NCBI GenBank assembly: GCA_038380795.1
Contig: CM076270.1
Span: 17,872,001-17,936,000, forward strand
Reading direction: 5' to 3'
DNA length: 64,000 bases
Source of the DNA: Pyrocephalus nanus
Taxonomy: Eukaryota; Chordata; Aves; Passeriformes; Tyrannidae
This document shows, piece by piece, positions 26,401 through 39,672 of the stretch. Numbering within the stretch: the stretch's first letter is position 1; each line of letters opens with the position of its first letter. A program made the position numbers and the translations under genes. The notes under the pieces are model-generated. The model did no database searches. It was not told the origin of the DNA and saw nothing but the letters and a program-made list of their open reading frames with translations.

Positions 26401-28370
26401 CCTTGCATCTCTTTTTGCATCAACTTCTCAAAGACCCAGCTAAGGAAAGGCATTTGGCAATTCAGGTGTCAGACAGATGGGTGGGAGGAGTGGTACTTGG
26501 AATGTCAAATAGTGTGAATGAAGCATTTGGGGATGGATTTAAAACATTACATAGCGAGCATGGTGTACTGGCAAAATCACTGGAGGTAGTGCATTAAGAG
26601 AACAGCCAACTACTTAAGATTTTATTCTGGTTTTGGCTCCAGGTTTGCCTCTGTAGCCTTTCACCAGACACCGTTCCTACTAAAAGTCAGTTGTATTTAT
26701 ACTGTGGTCGAAAAATGCATTGGTGAGTTCCTAAGACCAATTTTAAAAAGAACTGACATAGTAAGTTATAATGATGAGAGAGGGGACTAGAGAGTGAACA
26801 TTATTTAGATGTATATAGAGGAGTAAATTTACCTTTAACTCTCAAAAATTCAAGATTACTTTGCAGCCAAGGATTAATACAAATTCTCTAATAAATTTTC
26901 TGTACTGTATGTCTGCATAGAGAGACATCTCCTGCAAACTGGAGATAGAAACAGGGAGACCTATAAACAAAGTACAATCTGAAGAATGTTGGCATTCCAC
27001 ATTTTTTGTGGGGTGTCTGAGATAAAATTACTCTAATTCTTCTGTCTTGCTCAAGTTCAAATCAATAACCAATGTGTAGAGATTAATATAGCTCCAAACA
27101 TATATTCTGTGAATTGCCATAAACAGGCATTGTCCTTGGGATTTGTGAACTCTTATTTAGTCATTCTTTCTCATTTATTGTCTGAACTACGATAACACAG
27201 CTCTAGCTTTTAAGGTCTCTTAAAAGTCTGTCTTGACTGAAAGTTTCCTTACATATTTCATGCTTCTGTATTGCTTTTGGTTATTGCTCTCTAAATTCTC
27301 TTCAGCTTTCTGATCATTAGTTTGAAAATGCTCAGATACACACAACCATAAAGATCTTTTTTCCTTCTACATTTGCCAACATATGTACAGCCCAAGTCGT
27401 TCTTCCCCAAAACTTCTACTTCAGAAAAATCATTTGAGTTGCATCAGAGAAATCATCAAGGCTGTGACACCAAATGTAGGTGCTGACACTACATCACTGA
27501 CATCCTCTCTGGATGTGCTGCTGTGTCATCACTCCCAGTGATGTGGAGATCAAGGTGGAAAACACTGAAGTAACCAGATTTTAAGTCAACTAATTTTTTT
27601 TTAATCAATAATATCTGCATGATATTGTACAAGCTGCGTTCTCTCTCCTTTACTTCCCTTCTATTTTTACTAGGAATTCATCATCTTTAAGAAGGGATTG
27701 TCCATGAATAGGCATAGCACTTACTACCACGGATCTCTTATTTCAAAGCAGCAAGTACTGACAGCAAATGATGACAAAGGTCTCAGAAATTATGGAAGAT
27801 GTGGTATAAGATAGATTTAGCATTGCCTCTATAGATTGACAAGAACACAAGAACTTTGCTCATGTTAGGTTTAGAGCTGGAACAACGCATGCCCAACAGC
27901 GCTTTACAGTTTATGTACAATGCAGTATTTTATATTTGTTTAGGTTTCAACCATGTTTAATAAGGAGTTTGTGGTGAAAAGGGAGGGAAGAAGATCCCTA
28001 GTACAGCTCAACAGTAAATGTCTCAGCCCATGGGACCATTACTAGAAGGGTGGAGCAGAGCAGAGAGAGACACTGCAGCAGATTACTATCCTGCTAAACT
28101 GAGCACCCAGAAACAAGGTTACCCTGATATTCCCATTCCCGAGCCCTGCTCAGGCAAGGACACAACGGGGACTGTGCCAAGTTCCACCTCAACCTCACAC
28201 AACAGGTGACAAACTGCAGAGGCAAAACAGCTGGTCAGAGCAACCTGCCAGCCACGAAGGGAGCAGGAGAAAAGGGAGCTGTTCTGGTCTAAAGCAAACC
28301 CCACAGTTACCACCAGCCACTCCAGGGCCATGCAGGAGGTGGGAAGCCCAGCCAGGCCAGGCTCTCATCC
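23451..28370. other. Unannotated AT-rich DNA
   Basis: Short open frames only (127 codons at most, 23908-24291). A perfect 7-base inverted repeat with a 3-base loop lies at 27527-27543 (CATCACT CCC AGTGATG). No gene or transposon recognised. Confidence 0.55.
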
Positions 28371-29280
28371 ATTGTGGCCATAAGGAAGGAAAAACAACTC
28401 AAGCTAACCAAAACCAGCCCACAGCAAACACTCCTGAGGGGGCAGAGAGATGGAGCTGGAGGAGCTGCTCCTCAGCACCCCTTCCCTCAGCCCCACGAGC
28501 CCCAGCTTGCCAGATCCGAGCAAACACCTCTTTTTCCCACAGCTCCTCACCTTCGCTATCCATGTGGGGCAGCTTCACCTCTCCTCAGGCAGACACGACT
28601 TCGGCAGCTTCATCTCCCTTCCGGTGGACAAAACTGAAAAAACAGCTGCAGATCCTTTAAATCCCTCACCCACCTGCACCTGCTCCCTCTGAGTAACCCA
28701 ATTATACCCTATTATAGCTGGCGTTACAGCTGATAATTCACCAAAGGAGCCTCAGGTGTGCATCAGCTCACGGGGAAGCAGCTGCAGGTGAGGGGATGAG
28801 CTCCAGGTGCCTGGCAGTCCTGTCCTTTCCCCCCACTCCTTCCCTTCCTCCCTCCCTTCATGAGGATGGGGCAGGGCTGTGTCACGCTCCTGTCCTGGAC
28901 ATGGAGGCCTCATGCAGGGTATTTGGGGGCTCTGGAGATGTGCTGGAAGCTGCGATCCAGCCCTCAGAGCCCCGCAGCTCAGTCCATTCCCTGAGGGGAA
29001 ACAACACGGCCACCCCACAAAGGCACCCGCCCAGCCCCTTGTGAGAGGGCTGGAGTGCCCTGAGGCCACATATTGGGCACTGTCCAGCCCCACGTCCCGG
29101 CCCCTGTGCCCTGGGCTTGGCCACCATGCAGTGACAACACTCACCACGGCCTCCATGCATGGCCTGGGTCCAGGCAGGAAAATCTCCCTTTCCCAAACCT
29201 GTGGGAAGTGGGTGGAAACACATGGAAGGTCCTCACGGGGCACATCTGTGTTATGAACAGGCAATGTTTTTGAAGGGTGG
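28371..29280. other. GC-richer block with a 245-codon open frame, probably not a gene
   Basis: This roughly 900-base block is clearly GC-richer than its flanks, but CpG is scarce, so it is not a CpG island. The longest open frame of the window (245 codons, minus strand, 29489-28752) covers most of it. Several 80-125-codon frames on both strands overlap it, as expected where stops are rare. The protein is Pro/Gly/Ser/His-rich with no recognisable domain, signal peptide or repeat. I do not call a gene; a spliced exon inside the block cannot be excluded. Confidence 0.45.
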
Positions 29281-29556
29281 GGCAAAGCCAGTCCATTTTC
29301 TAATCTATATTTGAGCCCCAAACTATAATTAAAAGCAACCTCTTTCTTCTCCAGTTGAAAGTCACTCAGATAGGCCCAACTCTCTGAGTGTGTCTTTATA
29401 TATAGCAAACTTAGACCATACAGCTGTGAAGCTCCCACAGGGTCTGTACACTTACCTGCTCTATTTAAGTATCTTTTGAGTATTCCCATCTTTATTGATG
29501 TTTTTGTGAGATTTTGTGTGAAAAGAGCTCAGCAAGCCTAGTCCTGGAAATCACAC

Positions 29557-29629
29557 AGGTGTTTTTTGTCTTTGTTGTTGTGGGGTGTTTTTTTTTTTTG
29601 TTTTGTTTTGGTTTGGTTTTTTTTTTTTA
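29557..29629. repeat. T/G low-complexity tract
   Basis: Runs of T interrupted by G (TTTTGTTTTGTTTTGG type), bounded by 'tttgttgttgtgggg' on the left and a 12-T run on the right. It is similar in style to the tract at 790-850. Confidence 0.8.
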
Positions 29630-32600
29630 CCTAGGTATTTTTCCACTATCATTTTCTGCTTCTGTTTCCTCAGCTCACCCTCCTTTGTCCTGTATGTTTT
29701 TTTGTTTTGTCCAATCCTTTTGCCATTGCTCACTGTCTTGGGTATCTTCTTCCTCTATGTGTTCATCATCTCCTGTCTTCTTTTAGAAAAAAAAAAAAAG
29801 CCACATGATACAATTTCCCAATAACTTATTTCTAAATAAATTATTTCATTCCTATATGGGAATAAATCAGTGTAACAGTTTCTGGGATTTTTTTACCTCT
29901 TTATAGGGATTATCTCTGCCTTTGGTAGCAAAGCAGAGGGTTTATTGCTAAAGTAGCAAAACATAAAACAATTTACTTTTCACATTGCTGCTGACTGTTG
30001 ATTAGTGCATCTGGAGGAAGAGGTGAAGCAAGAATAAAGGGGTTTGGATACATACAGCTGCCTTAATATAGAAGTGGGCTTGATCCGGCTATCTGGCATT
30101 AGAATAACCTCAGTATAAATTATTTGAATTAAATTCCTAAGCCAAATGTGGCTGCTTAAAAAGGGAAATGTCTGAAGGAAGCCATTAGGAGAAGAAGAGA
30201 ACCTGAAAGAATCTAAAAGGAAGGTTAAACCTCACTAGAGAAAAACTGATAAAACAGAGCCCCCCCATCTTCTTCCCTGCTGCACACATGTATGTTTGCC
30301 AACCCCGGTGGAATGTGACAGATTACAAAGGAATTTCTTCCAGAGCGTTATCTTCAAAGGCTGTGCACAGATGTATTTTAAAATAAATTGGGTCTGTATT
30401 GAATTCACATCATTGTACTACATATACTGCTAGTTTCTTCCTTAGTGGATAACTCTTGGGGATCATTCTCTCATTAGGTCCCAGACAGGGAAAAAAGTAC
30501 TTACTCCTTAACTGGAGGATTGCATAATCTATTATTTTCATTGATCAATTAATCATCATGGACAAAGTCCATAAACTCCAACAGGCACCATGTTCCACTT
30601 TCCCATGGATGGTGTGTGGTGAAAGCACAGGTAATTTTCAAATGTTCTTTATACAATTAAACATAAATGAAAGAAAAACCTAAGCCTTGACCTCAGCTCA
30701 TGAGTTAACCGTACTCACAACCTTTTGAGGGGAACAATAAATTTTTTCTTCTGCAAAATTTTTACTACAAGGAAGGTAAGACAGAAAAGGTGAAGCCTAA
30801 AACAGGAGAAAACCCAACACCCAGTAGTCTTAAAATATTTATCCTTCACTAACACAGATAAAGAATCTAATTCATATTTTTCTGTGTATCGTCAATTTTC
30901 CTGACAGGCTGTAAATTTTCCTTCCTGTGTAATAATACAAGGTAGCAAGAACAGAAGTAGAATCTGAGAATCTTTTTGCTCTGTGACCTCATTTCACTTG
31001 CCTTACACTTGCTGTGCATACTCTAGGACCCTGTTTAAAAGCCTGGATGAAGACTGTTATCAAAAGTTGGTGGTGCTCTCCCTCCTGACTGATTTGGTTC
31101 ATTTCTAGACCTCCCTTAAGGAAAGGAAAAGAAAAGGTAGAGCAGATACCAGAGTTCAAAGACAGGTGCTAAATACTGATAAGAGACAGAAGGCAAACTC
31201 CTCTTGGAAAAGAGCTGAAAAAGAGATCTAGAGTGATTATTTTAATGAGAGGCTATTATAAAGATATAATGATTAGTAAATAGCATGCAAAAGTTTAATG
31301 AATATCTGCTGTTTTTCTAACTAGGAATATAAGAATAAAAAAAAATACATTCTGGAAGACACCTTGGATCTAGGAGCATGAAGGTGGGCAGTCCAAGGTG
31401 ATAAATGGAAATGAAAATGTCTATGGACCAAAAAAGTGTATCAAAAGCAGGTTGGGGTTTGGTGAAGGTTCAGGAAAAAGTTGTGAGATCTGAATGTGCA
31501 CTGCATGGGGTGGAACAAGGATATTTATTTGGGGACTGCAGATCCACTGTCATAGCAAATTCAGAGTATAAAGTTAAATCCCAAAGGTAGATGAAATATA
31601 CTTCATGCATGACTGACTCCATTAGTCTCCTTACAGGCTTGCAGGTTTTTTATACTTTCCACATACCCTTCGTCTTTTCCATTTGCTTTTCTGGGATATT
31701 TTAGACTGAGATGCGCCACCAATCCACTCAGGAATTGTAATGCTTAACTCTTTAACTCTTCTCTCATGGGACTCTTTGAGTAATGCTTTTTCTTTTCTTT
31801 TAGCTCTTAATTTTTTTTTCATCTCTTTAATTATGATTCCTTCCATTTACTGATTTGCCTTCTTTTGAAACTTTATGCCTATTGATTTTTGAAGATAACT
31901 ACCTAAGACGTACTCATTTCCATGTAACATGAAGTCATTTGGGAGTTCACAAAAGAACATCTGCCCAAATAATGAGGACTGACAGTTCAATGACCTTTGC
32001 TCATATGACAACACAAAGTAGTCTTATACTACCATTAAAGTGAAGCACCTTAAATCAATTACTAAATCACTGCCTTGCTTTGTTCTCGGTAAATGATGAA
32101 TTAAATCTTCTTATATCTAACTCAGTCTGTAACTCAGCCACTTTTCTGCAGCCTCATGTCCCAGCCTGGCTCCCTGGAAATGCTAACAGAAATATTCTGC
32201 CTTTATTTTGCCCTAGAGCAAATCCCAGATATGTTGGGACTACAAGCTTAGGTATCCACAGGTGAGTGTCCACTGCAGCTGGCCACTATGAAATGTTCCA
32301 CAGTGGATTCCTCTTTTGGCTGTGTCAATTGTGGCCAAAAGTGATTTCTAGGTCCTTTTTCAGGAGAACAAAACATACAACAGTGAGCACTACTGTTTCC
32401 TGTCTTACCCTCTCTGAGAACCCACAGCCCTCTCTTGTCCGAGGAGCAAGAGCTGTGCCCAGAAACAAACACCCAGGGAATGCCAGGCCATGGGAGACTC
32501 AGTGTGTCTAATCAGCTCTTCCACTGCGAGAGAGATTCCTGCTTTTTTAGTGGTGAGGAAATACATTTTCCCTTTTTGAAACTGCTGCGTGAGTCAACCA

Positions 32601-34297
32601 TCCAGAGCCTGTTAGGTCAACCAGCTTTTCTCATAAAACCTTGAAGGACCTGAAGAAACTTGCAGGTGCTCACAGGTGTTTCTGCACAGCTAGTAGTCTA
32701 TATATGGAAAGAGATTGCACTGAAAGACTCCTGCTGATCTGTCCATCTGCAAGACAAACCTAATTTCCGATGCAGAGCTGAGTATTAAGAGGGCTGGAGA
32801 GAGCTCCTGGCTGACAGTGTGGAGAAAAAGTAAAGGGAGAACGGCCCTATAGGTGTGCCCTGCATCATTCTGGGACCACCTTTTACTCCAGTGTTAGTAA
32901 AATAATTTGGGGGAATCTCAGTTTTGGACACAGCTGCTTACTGGGACAAAACAGGTGGCACTGACAGCTGGATTTTTCAGCCAATACAGGTTTGAATCTT
33001 GCTACTGTTCCATGTGCTGCCACGTCTTTCTGCAAGGATGAAGCACATTCCTGGGCTCTGTTTTGCCCAAGGATGAGTAATCGGGAGCTAGCAGGGAAGG
33101 GAGCATCAAACAGGAGGAATCATATTCCTATTAGCTCATGTGCAAATATCAGTTCAGATAAAACAAGCTGCTGCTCTTTGGTACTTGCATATCTGTGGGT
33201 AGGAACATCATCTTGTGAGTAACATCAGTAAGTCACTATTTACCAGTGTATTTACCTCTGTATGCCTATTCTCTCTGTAAGAAAAGGTCAGGGTAGTTAC
33301 CACTGTGTAGTAAGTTAGCACATGCTGACATTCCTAATTTGTGTTGATTTTTTCTTTTTGCCCATGGGAAATATAACTTCTTCTTTGCAAGACAAAAAAA
33401 AAAAATTAAGGCTCTGGGAGGTTAATGAACTTGTTTGTTCACACTGTTCTAATAGATCACATGCCAGAGTAAGAGCCAAAAACACGAGTTCTGATCATGG
33501 TTCTGAGATGCACCTGCAATGTAAAGAGTACCGTTCCCTGAGGTTCCTTTTCCCAGACAGACAATGAACTATAGGTCTCTTCATCTGAGGTTAACTGGAG
33601 TCTCTGCACCTTTCATTAAATTAAAGAAATGCCCTGAGGAAATTGATGCACTACATGTGTCTCAAGAACTTTACATCCAATTTAAGGTGGAACTGAGAAA
33701 GGAAAGACAAGTGGTGACCTCATCAGGGAAACAGAGCAGCATATACCAGGTGTGTGTGATGCCTTCCAGGGCAAAGCAGAACCACTGCCACTCTTAGCAG
33801 TGGTTTCTAATTCCTGAAGGACCTGAGAAAATCCACATTTTAGAATGAGTAGGACTAGGATACTTCCTAGTTCTGCAGACCAAGTTACTCAGTAATGAAG
33901 AAAACTGATTTTGCAGCCAGAAAAGTCTGCTCAGAGGGCCAGCACAAAAACAGTTTGTGCAATAGGGTAAGGGAGCCAAAATCCTGGAGTAAATACTGAG
34001 TAACCACTGTGAGTGAATAGGGCTCACACATCTGGTGTAATCTCCTCCTGCTTGCTCAGTCAAATTCCATCCATATGTTGTTTTCTTGAAAACATGCAAG
34101 ATAGGAGAATAGTAATTTGTGGTTGTAGGACATAATCCTGTAGGTGTAGGACATGGGTTTCTCTTGCTTTTGGAATTCCTTGTTTCTTCTAAAGTTAACT
34201 CTGAGCCTCCTTGGCCTTAATAAATGCAAATAAAACCTGTTTTTCTTACACAAGCAGGAGTATTTTCAGTTTGCTCTTTTAGGATGCATATAGTTTA
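29630..34297. other. Unannotated AT-rich DNA
   Basis: Only short open frames (101 codons at most). No LINE or LTR ends and no splice-bounded coding stretch that I could defend. Confidence 0.55.
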
Positions 34298-34600
34298 TGT
34301 TGGGTTCTGGAGTCAATAATGACTTCACAGGCGTTCTTACCAAAAAAAGACAGTTTATTTTGAGATGTAAAGCTGAAGTGTAGGAAGACTTCCCACACTT
34401 AAGTCACAGTGCCTCTCTCAGTATCATAAGGCAAGACATCATTCTGGTAAGTCAGTTGTATTTGGAGCTGCACCATATTGGAATCCCTGGGAGAAGCCAG
34501 GCTAAATCCATTTGTTTTTACTCAGGGTTTGGGTACAACAAATTCTAGATGTGTTTCAGAGCTAAACTGACACACTGCTTATAACCAAAACCAACCAAAC
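34298..34600 (-). mobile_element. Possible 3' end of an old LTR (minus strand)
   Basis: Read on the minus strand, the sequence has AATAAA (plus-strand TTTATT at about 34356), then a T-rich stretch, and about 50 bases later ends in ACCCAACA at 34298. That order (poly-A signal, short U5, ending ..ACCCAACA) is typical of retroviral LTR 3' ends. A TATAAG-like sequence on the minus strand near 34578 could be the promoter. I could not find the other LTR end or a convincing target duplication, so the right border is a guess and the whole call is weak. Confidence 0.28.
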
Positions 34601-37600
34601 ACCACCACCACCAAAAACCAAATGGGAAAGGTTTAGATTTCTGATGGGAGTACCATCAAATGGATCCTATGCAGTTGCAAGCACTTGTGTCATTAGGCTG
34701 CAGAAGGGCTGGTTACTCAATACAATTAAAGATCTCCAGTCAAAAATATGAAGTCCAGCTGTTAAAGAAGGTCCTTGGGGCAGCTCATCAGATCTGATGT
34801 ATTCTGTGTATTTTTGGAAAATACATACTGGATCAGGTGAGAGGCAAAGCCTTTAAATAACCCTACAAATCTGAGGTGTCAAAGAAGCACTTTTAAAACA
34901 TCTTTGGGAGAAGAAACAACATCCTTTGAAGTGGAGGCAGGTTGGATTTCAGAATGAAGCAGCTTCGCAGATTTAGACACCTGCTTAATTAGAGGATGAA
35001 TGTGAAATCCTTAAACTTAAAAGGCTTTTATGAGGCAGCACTTCAGAGAACAAGCATTACTTTAGCAGCAACAGAGAAGAGCTGTTGGCTATTATCTTTG
35101 GAGGTGGGTCAAAAAGGAATATATTAGCAAAAAGTACTCTCCATAGATGGTGAAATGAGCTGTATGCAATTCCCAGATCTCAAATAGGAAGCATTTTGAA
35201 AAAATCAAAGAAAGCTGGAATCATAGAGGCTTTAGGGGGCAACACTCAAACCATCATGCCAACAGAAAAAAAAAAAAAGTTAAGAAAAAAGTAGGTAGGA
35301 AGACAGCAGGTACAGCGTCATGTAAACACAATAAAGGAACAATTTGTTCATGATACTATTGTAGTTCAATGGTCTGTCCTATAATTTTCATTCAACCCAT
35401 TCAGGAATACTGTAAGAGCTGCTCCTAAACGCTACCAAAACAAGAAATAAAAGAGATAAACTAGTAAATGTATTTCTCACCAATTTCTAAGCAGGAAAAA
35501 AAAACAGCTGTTTTGACAGAGCAGCGAAGATAAGCTCATGAAAATTAGCTTCAAGAAATGCTTATAAGAGCAAAGGTCTCTCCTGAGTCACTTTAGATAG
35601 AGGCACAACTACAATAATCAGCATCTGCCAAAAAAATACCAGATTTTGTTTTTTCCCCCCTCAAAAGAAGAAAAATCACGAAGTTCTAATTAGCAAGTGA
35701 TGAGAACACTAAGCTAACAGCAGGGAGTTTGCTTTTTCTAGTACACTGGCCTATGAGAAGACAGAGGAGCAATGTGCTCCTCATCAGAACCAAGGAAAAG
35801 GCTTTTAACATGGCACAGTTATTGCAAGACCTCAGTCAATGGAGAACTTGAATCTGATTGTTTATGTAGGAATGGAAGTCTGATGGAAAAGTCCTACCTG
35901 TTGAGGGCTGAGGGCGGTGTGCTGGCCTTTACCCAGGACACTGCTGCAAGTATTGCATCTCTTCAGTGATACTAAGAGCTCCCAGGAGAGCAGATAGGCA
36001 CCTTTAGACCTTACTGTGTTTATTCCAAGAAAGAAAAGGAGAGCAAGAAAGCAGTTACATGCTGAAGAAATAGACCTTTTTTTTTTTTTTGACAGACTAT
36101 GACCAAAAAATATTATGAGTTCCTCAGCAGTTCTCAAAGTCTACACCCTTTATTCAAAGCATCATCTGAACAGATTAAGATTTTATAAGCTTTGTAACTT
36201 ACATCACAGATGATGGAAAACATTCAGAAAAAAAAGAAAATATCTAACAGATGACAACAATCAATTTCCTGTTGTGGATTACTTGTTTTTATTCCCCATC
36301 ACAGTTCACTGTTTTTTACAAAACAGGCTGTTTAGCTTTTCAGTGTAGCCTTGTTCTTTTTTTAAGACACTGTTTCCAGACTTTTTTTTTTTTTTAAATT
36401 GCCTTTATCATATCCAATGCTGAAAACAAACTAAAAAAAATTGACAAATTTATTCAATAAAAATATAAGCAGATATACTGCAAATAAAGCATGTGCTTGG
36501 GAAAGAGAAATATGTGTTAGAACTTCAATACAGCTTAGGGCAAAACCAATCTATTTTGCAACTTAAAATACCCAAGATGCAACTAATGTAAGATACAAAT
36601 GGAGTGGCCTATTATTTCCTGTAAAATAAAATGAACTAAAACAGACTAGGAGGCCATGAACTAGTTATTTAAAAAGCTAAATGGCAAAGCAGGTATTTTA
36701 CTATAATTTCTATCCCAGTGCACTGTAAACATTCATACCTTATTTGTTCTGATACCAAAGTACAGTAAGAGGTTGTTTTATGCAAGGTTTAGTATACTAC
36801 CTTCCATTTTTATTTTCTAATATGGCTCCATATTAGAGGGATACAATAAACACTTTCTGTAGTATTGTTGCTCCATTAGGCTGATCCCACATGCAACTGC
36901 AGTGTTTTGGGAGTAGGTTTTCAACTCTGTTGTTCATACCTAATGCAAGAGCTCAAATATGTGAATTAAATGTATTTTTTCATTTTTCAGTGAGACCCCC
37001 ATCCAATGTCTTCCTGCTTTCTTTACTGCTTTGGGCACTTGTCCACAACTCTTGCCTAGAAACGATTTGTCATCTGTGAACTACAAACTGCAGCTTTTCT
37101 CAAGTCCCCAAAAAGAGCTGAAGAGCAGACATACTCTTTCATGACAAGCAGGCAAACTCTGCACAGGCAACAACCCCAAACTCTCTAAGGGGAACCTCTC
37201 TTTGTCTTTGTGAGGCCCAACATCCCACTCTAGTTTCCTTCCAAGTTGGATACTTAGCATAATATAAATTACTGTTTGCTTCTGCTTGGGAGCAAATTTA
37301 ATTTCTTCTCTACAGAATATCAGGCTGCAGTAACTCACAAATTGTCCTTTTGCTCATCTGGAAACTCACAGGTAATTTTACCCGAAAATGAACCCAAAGA
37401 TACACAGGCTCAGCTGAAGCAGGACACAACTCCTTGCCTTCTCTGCTCTGTAAGCTCCTCTGAAAACATCACAGCCACAATCAGTCCTTTCCACTGAGCC
37501 TCTGTTGGTTTCTGAGGCCAGTTTAAGACTTGGATTCTGTATTTTATCATGAAACAGAAAAATCAAACTTGATCTGCCTCAAGTCCTGATCTGTATCAGC

Positions 37601-38589
37601 AAACCTCCTCTAAAAAAGGACTTCTACCCCAGGAAATCCTCACAGAATGAATATCTCCTTGCAGTCCCTGCTAAAGGTGTGGAACCAGCTGCTTCTGGAT
37701 AAGGGTTCTGCTGTGCCCCTGGAAAGGGAAAATGCCAGAAGACTTTAGGGCATCCCACATGTTACAGATTTGCTTTTTGGGTGTGACAACACCATCTGAT
37801 CAGGGGCCGGGGCAACGTAAAGCTGTTATGAAAATTTTGTAATCACTGCAGATACACTTGAATTTGTGCACCTCCAAAAAGATGGGCAGAAATTAAAATT
37901 CTTGGGCTAGATAATAGGTTGTGGTAAATGTTCCTTGCTGGGCTGAAAACAAATGAGCTGAGGGCCTGCTGCAGCACTTCATACCCTCAGAAAAGTCTCC
38001 TGTTTTGATTTCCCAATTCAGTGTTTGTGGAGGTTGTAAATATTTTATATTAGCATTATTGTTTGAAAGTTTTTTTTTTTCAGATCCCCTTTTTAGAAAG
38101 ATCAAATCATCTTTCTCAATATTCTGTGCATTTAAATAGAAAATTACCATTTACCTAGGAGCTCATTTACAGATTTACTTACAGATTGAAGCTATCTGGT
38201 TTAATTTCCACAGGTTTAACACAGCATCCTCAACACTGCAGCACAGCAATGCTTTTGATAACCTCTGACTAGTAAAACTGTATATGCATATATAGAAATG
38301 TGAAAGTCACACTAACATCTATATTCTTGAAGCCTCATTGCTTTCCTTTCTCATTACTGAATAAAACAGGCTACAAATCTGGGATATTGTACTTAATTAT
38401 GGGAAAGAGGAATCAGACTACTTCCATTTCAACTGCATTAAAAATGTCAGTAACTATTCCAGGTGCAATAGCCTAAAAGCCTAGCTTGGCTCAGAAACCC
38501 AGATGATGTCTGAAAACATGCTCCAGCATTCCTCTGAAAAGGAATTTTTACAACTGTGCTTTTGCAAAGAGTTCACAAAAATAGCAATG
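34601..38589. other. Unannotated AT-rich DNA
   Basis: Contains A- and T-runs (35268-35278, 36077-36090, and near 36390) and a short CCA-rich patch at 34590-34615. Open frames are under about 95 codons. No gene or transposon recognised. Confidence 0.55.
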
Positions 38590-38880
38590 CATTTATTTTT
38601 CAGATGAAACGTCCACAGCCTGTAGAATAATTCAAACAGGTGCTAATTAGGTGTACAGAAAGGCCACTGAGAATAATTTATATGTCCCCCTGCAACAGAA
38701 AAAAAACCTGAATAAATGTTAATTGCTTATATTCCGCAACGAATTATTTTTAAGATGGCACTAAATTAACTGCAAATATAATTACAAAGTACTGGGTAAT
38801 TTACTAAAGATTAATTGAAATGATTAAGTGCAAACAGCATAATTTTGCAAGGTGGTATTTATATTTTCTGCCCAGAAAAA
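38590..38880. other. AT-rich segment with clustered homeodomain-type cores
   Basis: Contains several TAAT/ATTA cores within 250 bases: TAATTAG at 38644, TTAATTG near 38720, and GATTAATTG near 38810. There are no repeats and no coding frame. Such clusters are common in conserved non-coding enhancers, but also arise in AT-rich DNA by chance. Without an alignment this is only a candidate. Confidence 0.2.
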
Positions 38881-39646
38881 AAACAAAAGACCAATGTGGT
38901 TGTTAGTGGCTATTTAATGAAGTACTTCATGCACATCCTGAAAGCATCAGTGGCCTCTCTTTGATGCACCCTTCTCTCAAAGGGGTATTACTTGATTTCC
39001 ATGGGGGGAAATGACCGTAGTGTTGATAATGACAATTATCAATTTTTAAATTCAGGATCCTTTTCTGAGTTTATTATCTATTTATTACAGTCTCTTGTCC
39101 AGTATTTATTTTTTGGTGGCTTAATATTTAATACAATTCAATTGTAGTTATTTAGAGAGTGACAGTGGAAGCAAGAAGATAATTCAGTATTGGAAATAAT
39201 TCTAGACTTCTGAGGAAATGGGAAGACCTTCTTGTGTTCTTTTTGACTAGCACACATCTGAGCAATAATGACACTGTGAGATGTTTCAGTTTTCATTAAC
39301 ACACATGCCATGTGTCATTACAAGAAGCACTGAGAGCAGTGAAATGCTATGAAATGAAAAAAAATGCCTCAGACGTTTGGCCAGTTTTAACACCAAGCAC
39401 TTATGGTGCTGTGATGCTCAATGGGCAGGATAGAGAATGTGTCCTATTTCTACAGAGCTAAATCTACCCATGTCCAGAGACATGGGGAAAACATATCTGT
39501 CAATTAATTCCCCCTTTAAAAAAAAAAATGGGTAGACTACTTACTGATTTTCAGTAAGAGGCTGAAATCCCACTGACACCACGTGAGTCAGGAAATTTCA
39601 ACTCTAATTTCAGCTTAAACCTCAAACTTTGTTTAATGTGAAGAGT
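38881..39646. other. Unannotated AT-rich DNA
   Basis: No open frame of note and no transposon end seen. Confidence 0.5.
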
Positions 39647-39672
39647 CCAATTCAGGAACATAAGAACTTTCT
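39647..39672 (+). repeat. 26-base direct repeat, copy A
   Basis: These 26 bases, starting CCAATTCAGGAACATAAG, recur without a mismatch at 41393-41418, 1.75 kb away in the same orientation. The flanks on both sides do not match. An exact 26-base match in 64 kb is not expected by chance. Confidence 0.9.

Noticed and set aside
28752..29489. 245-codon minus-strand open frame
   Set aside because: It lies in a GC-rich, stop-poor block with overlapping frames on both strands, has a low-information Pro/Gly/Ser/His composition and no domain. Not called as a gene.
35211..35260. 'aatcatagaggctttagg' as a CR1 3' end
   Set aside because: Only the first few bases resemble a CR1 terminus; the following sequence does not match the CR1 3' UTR.
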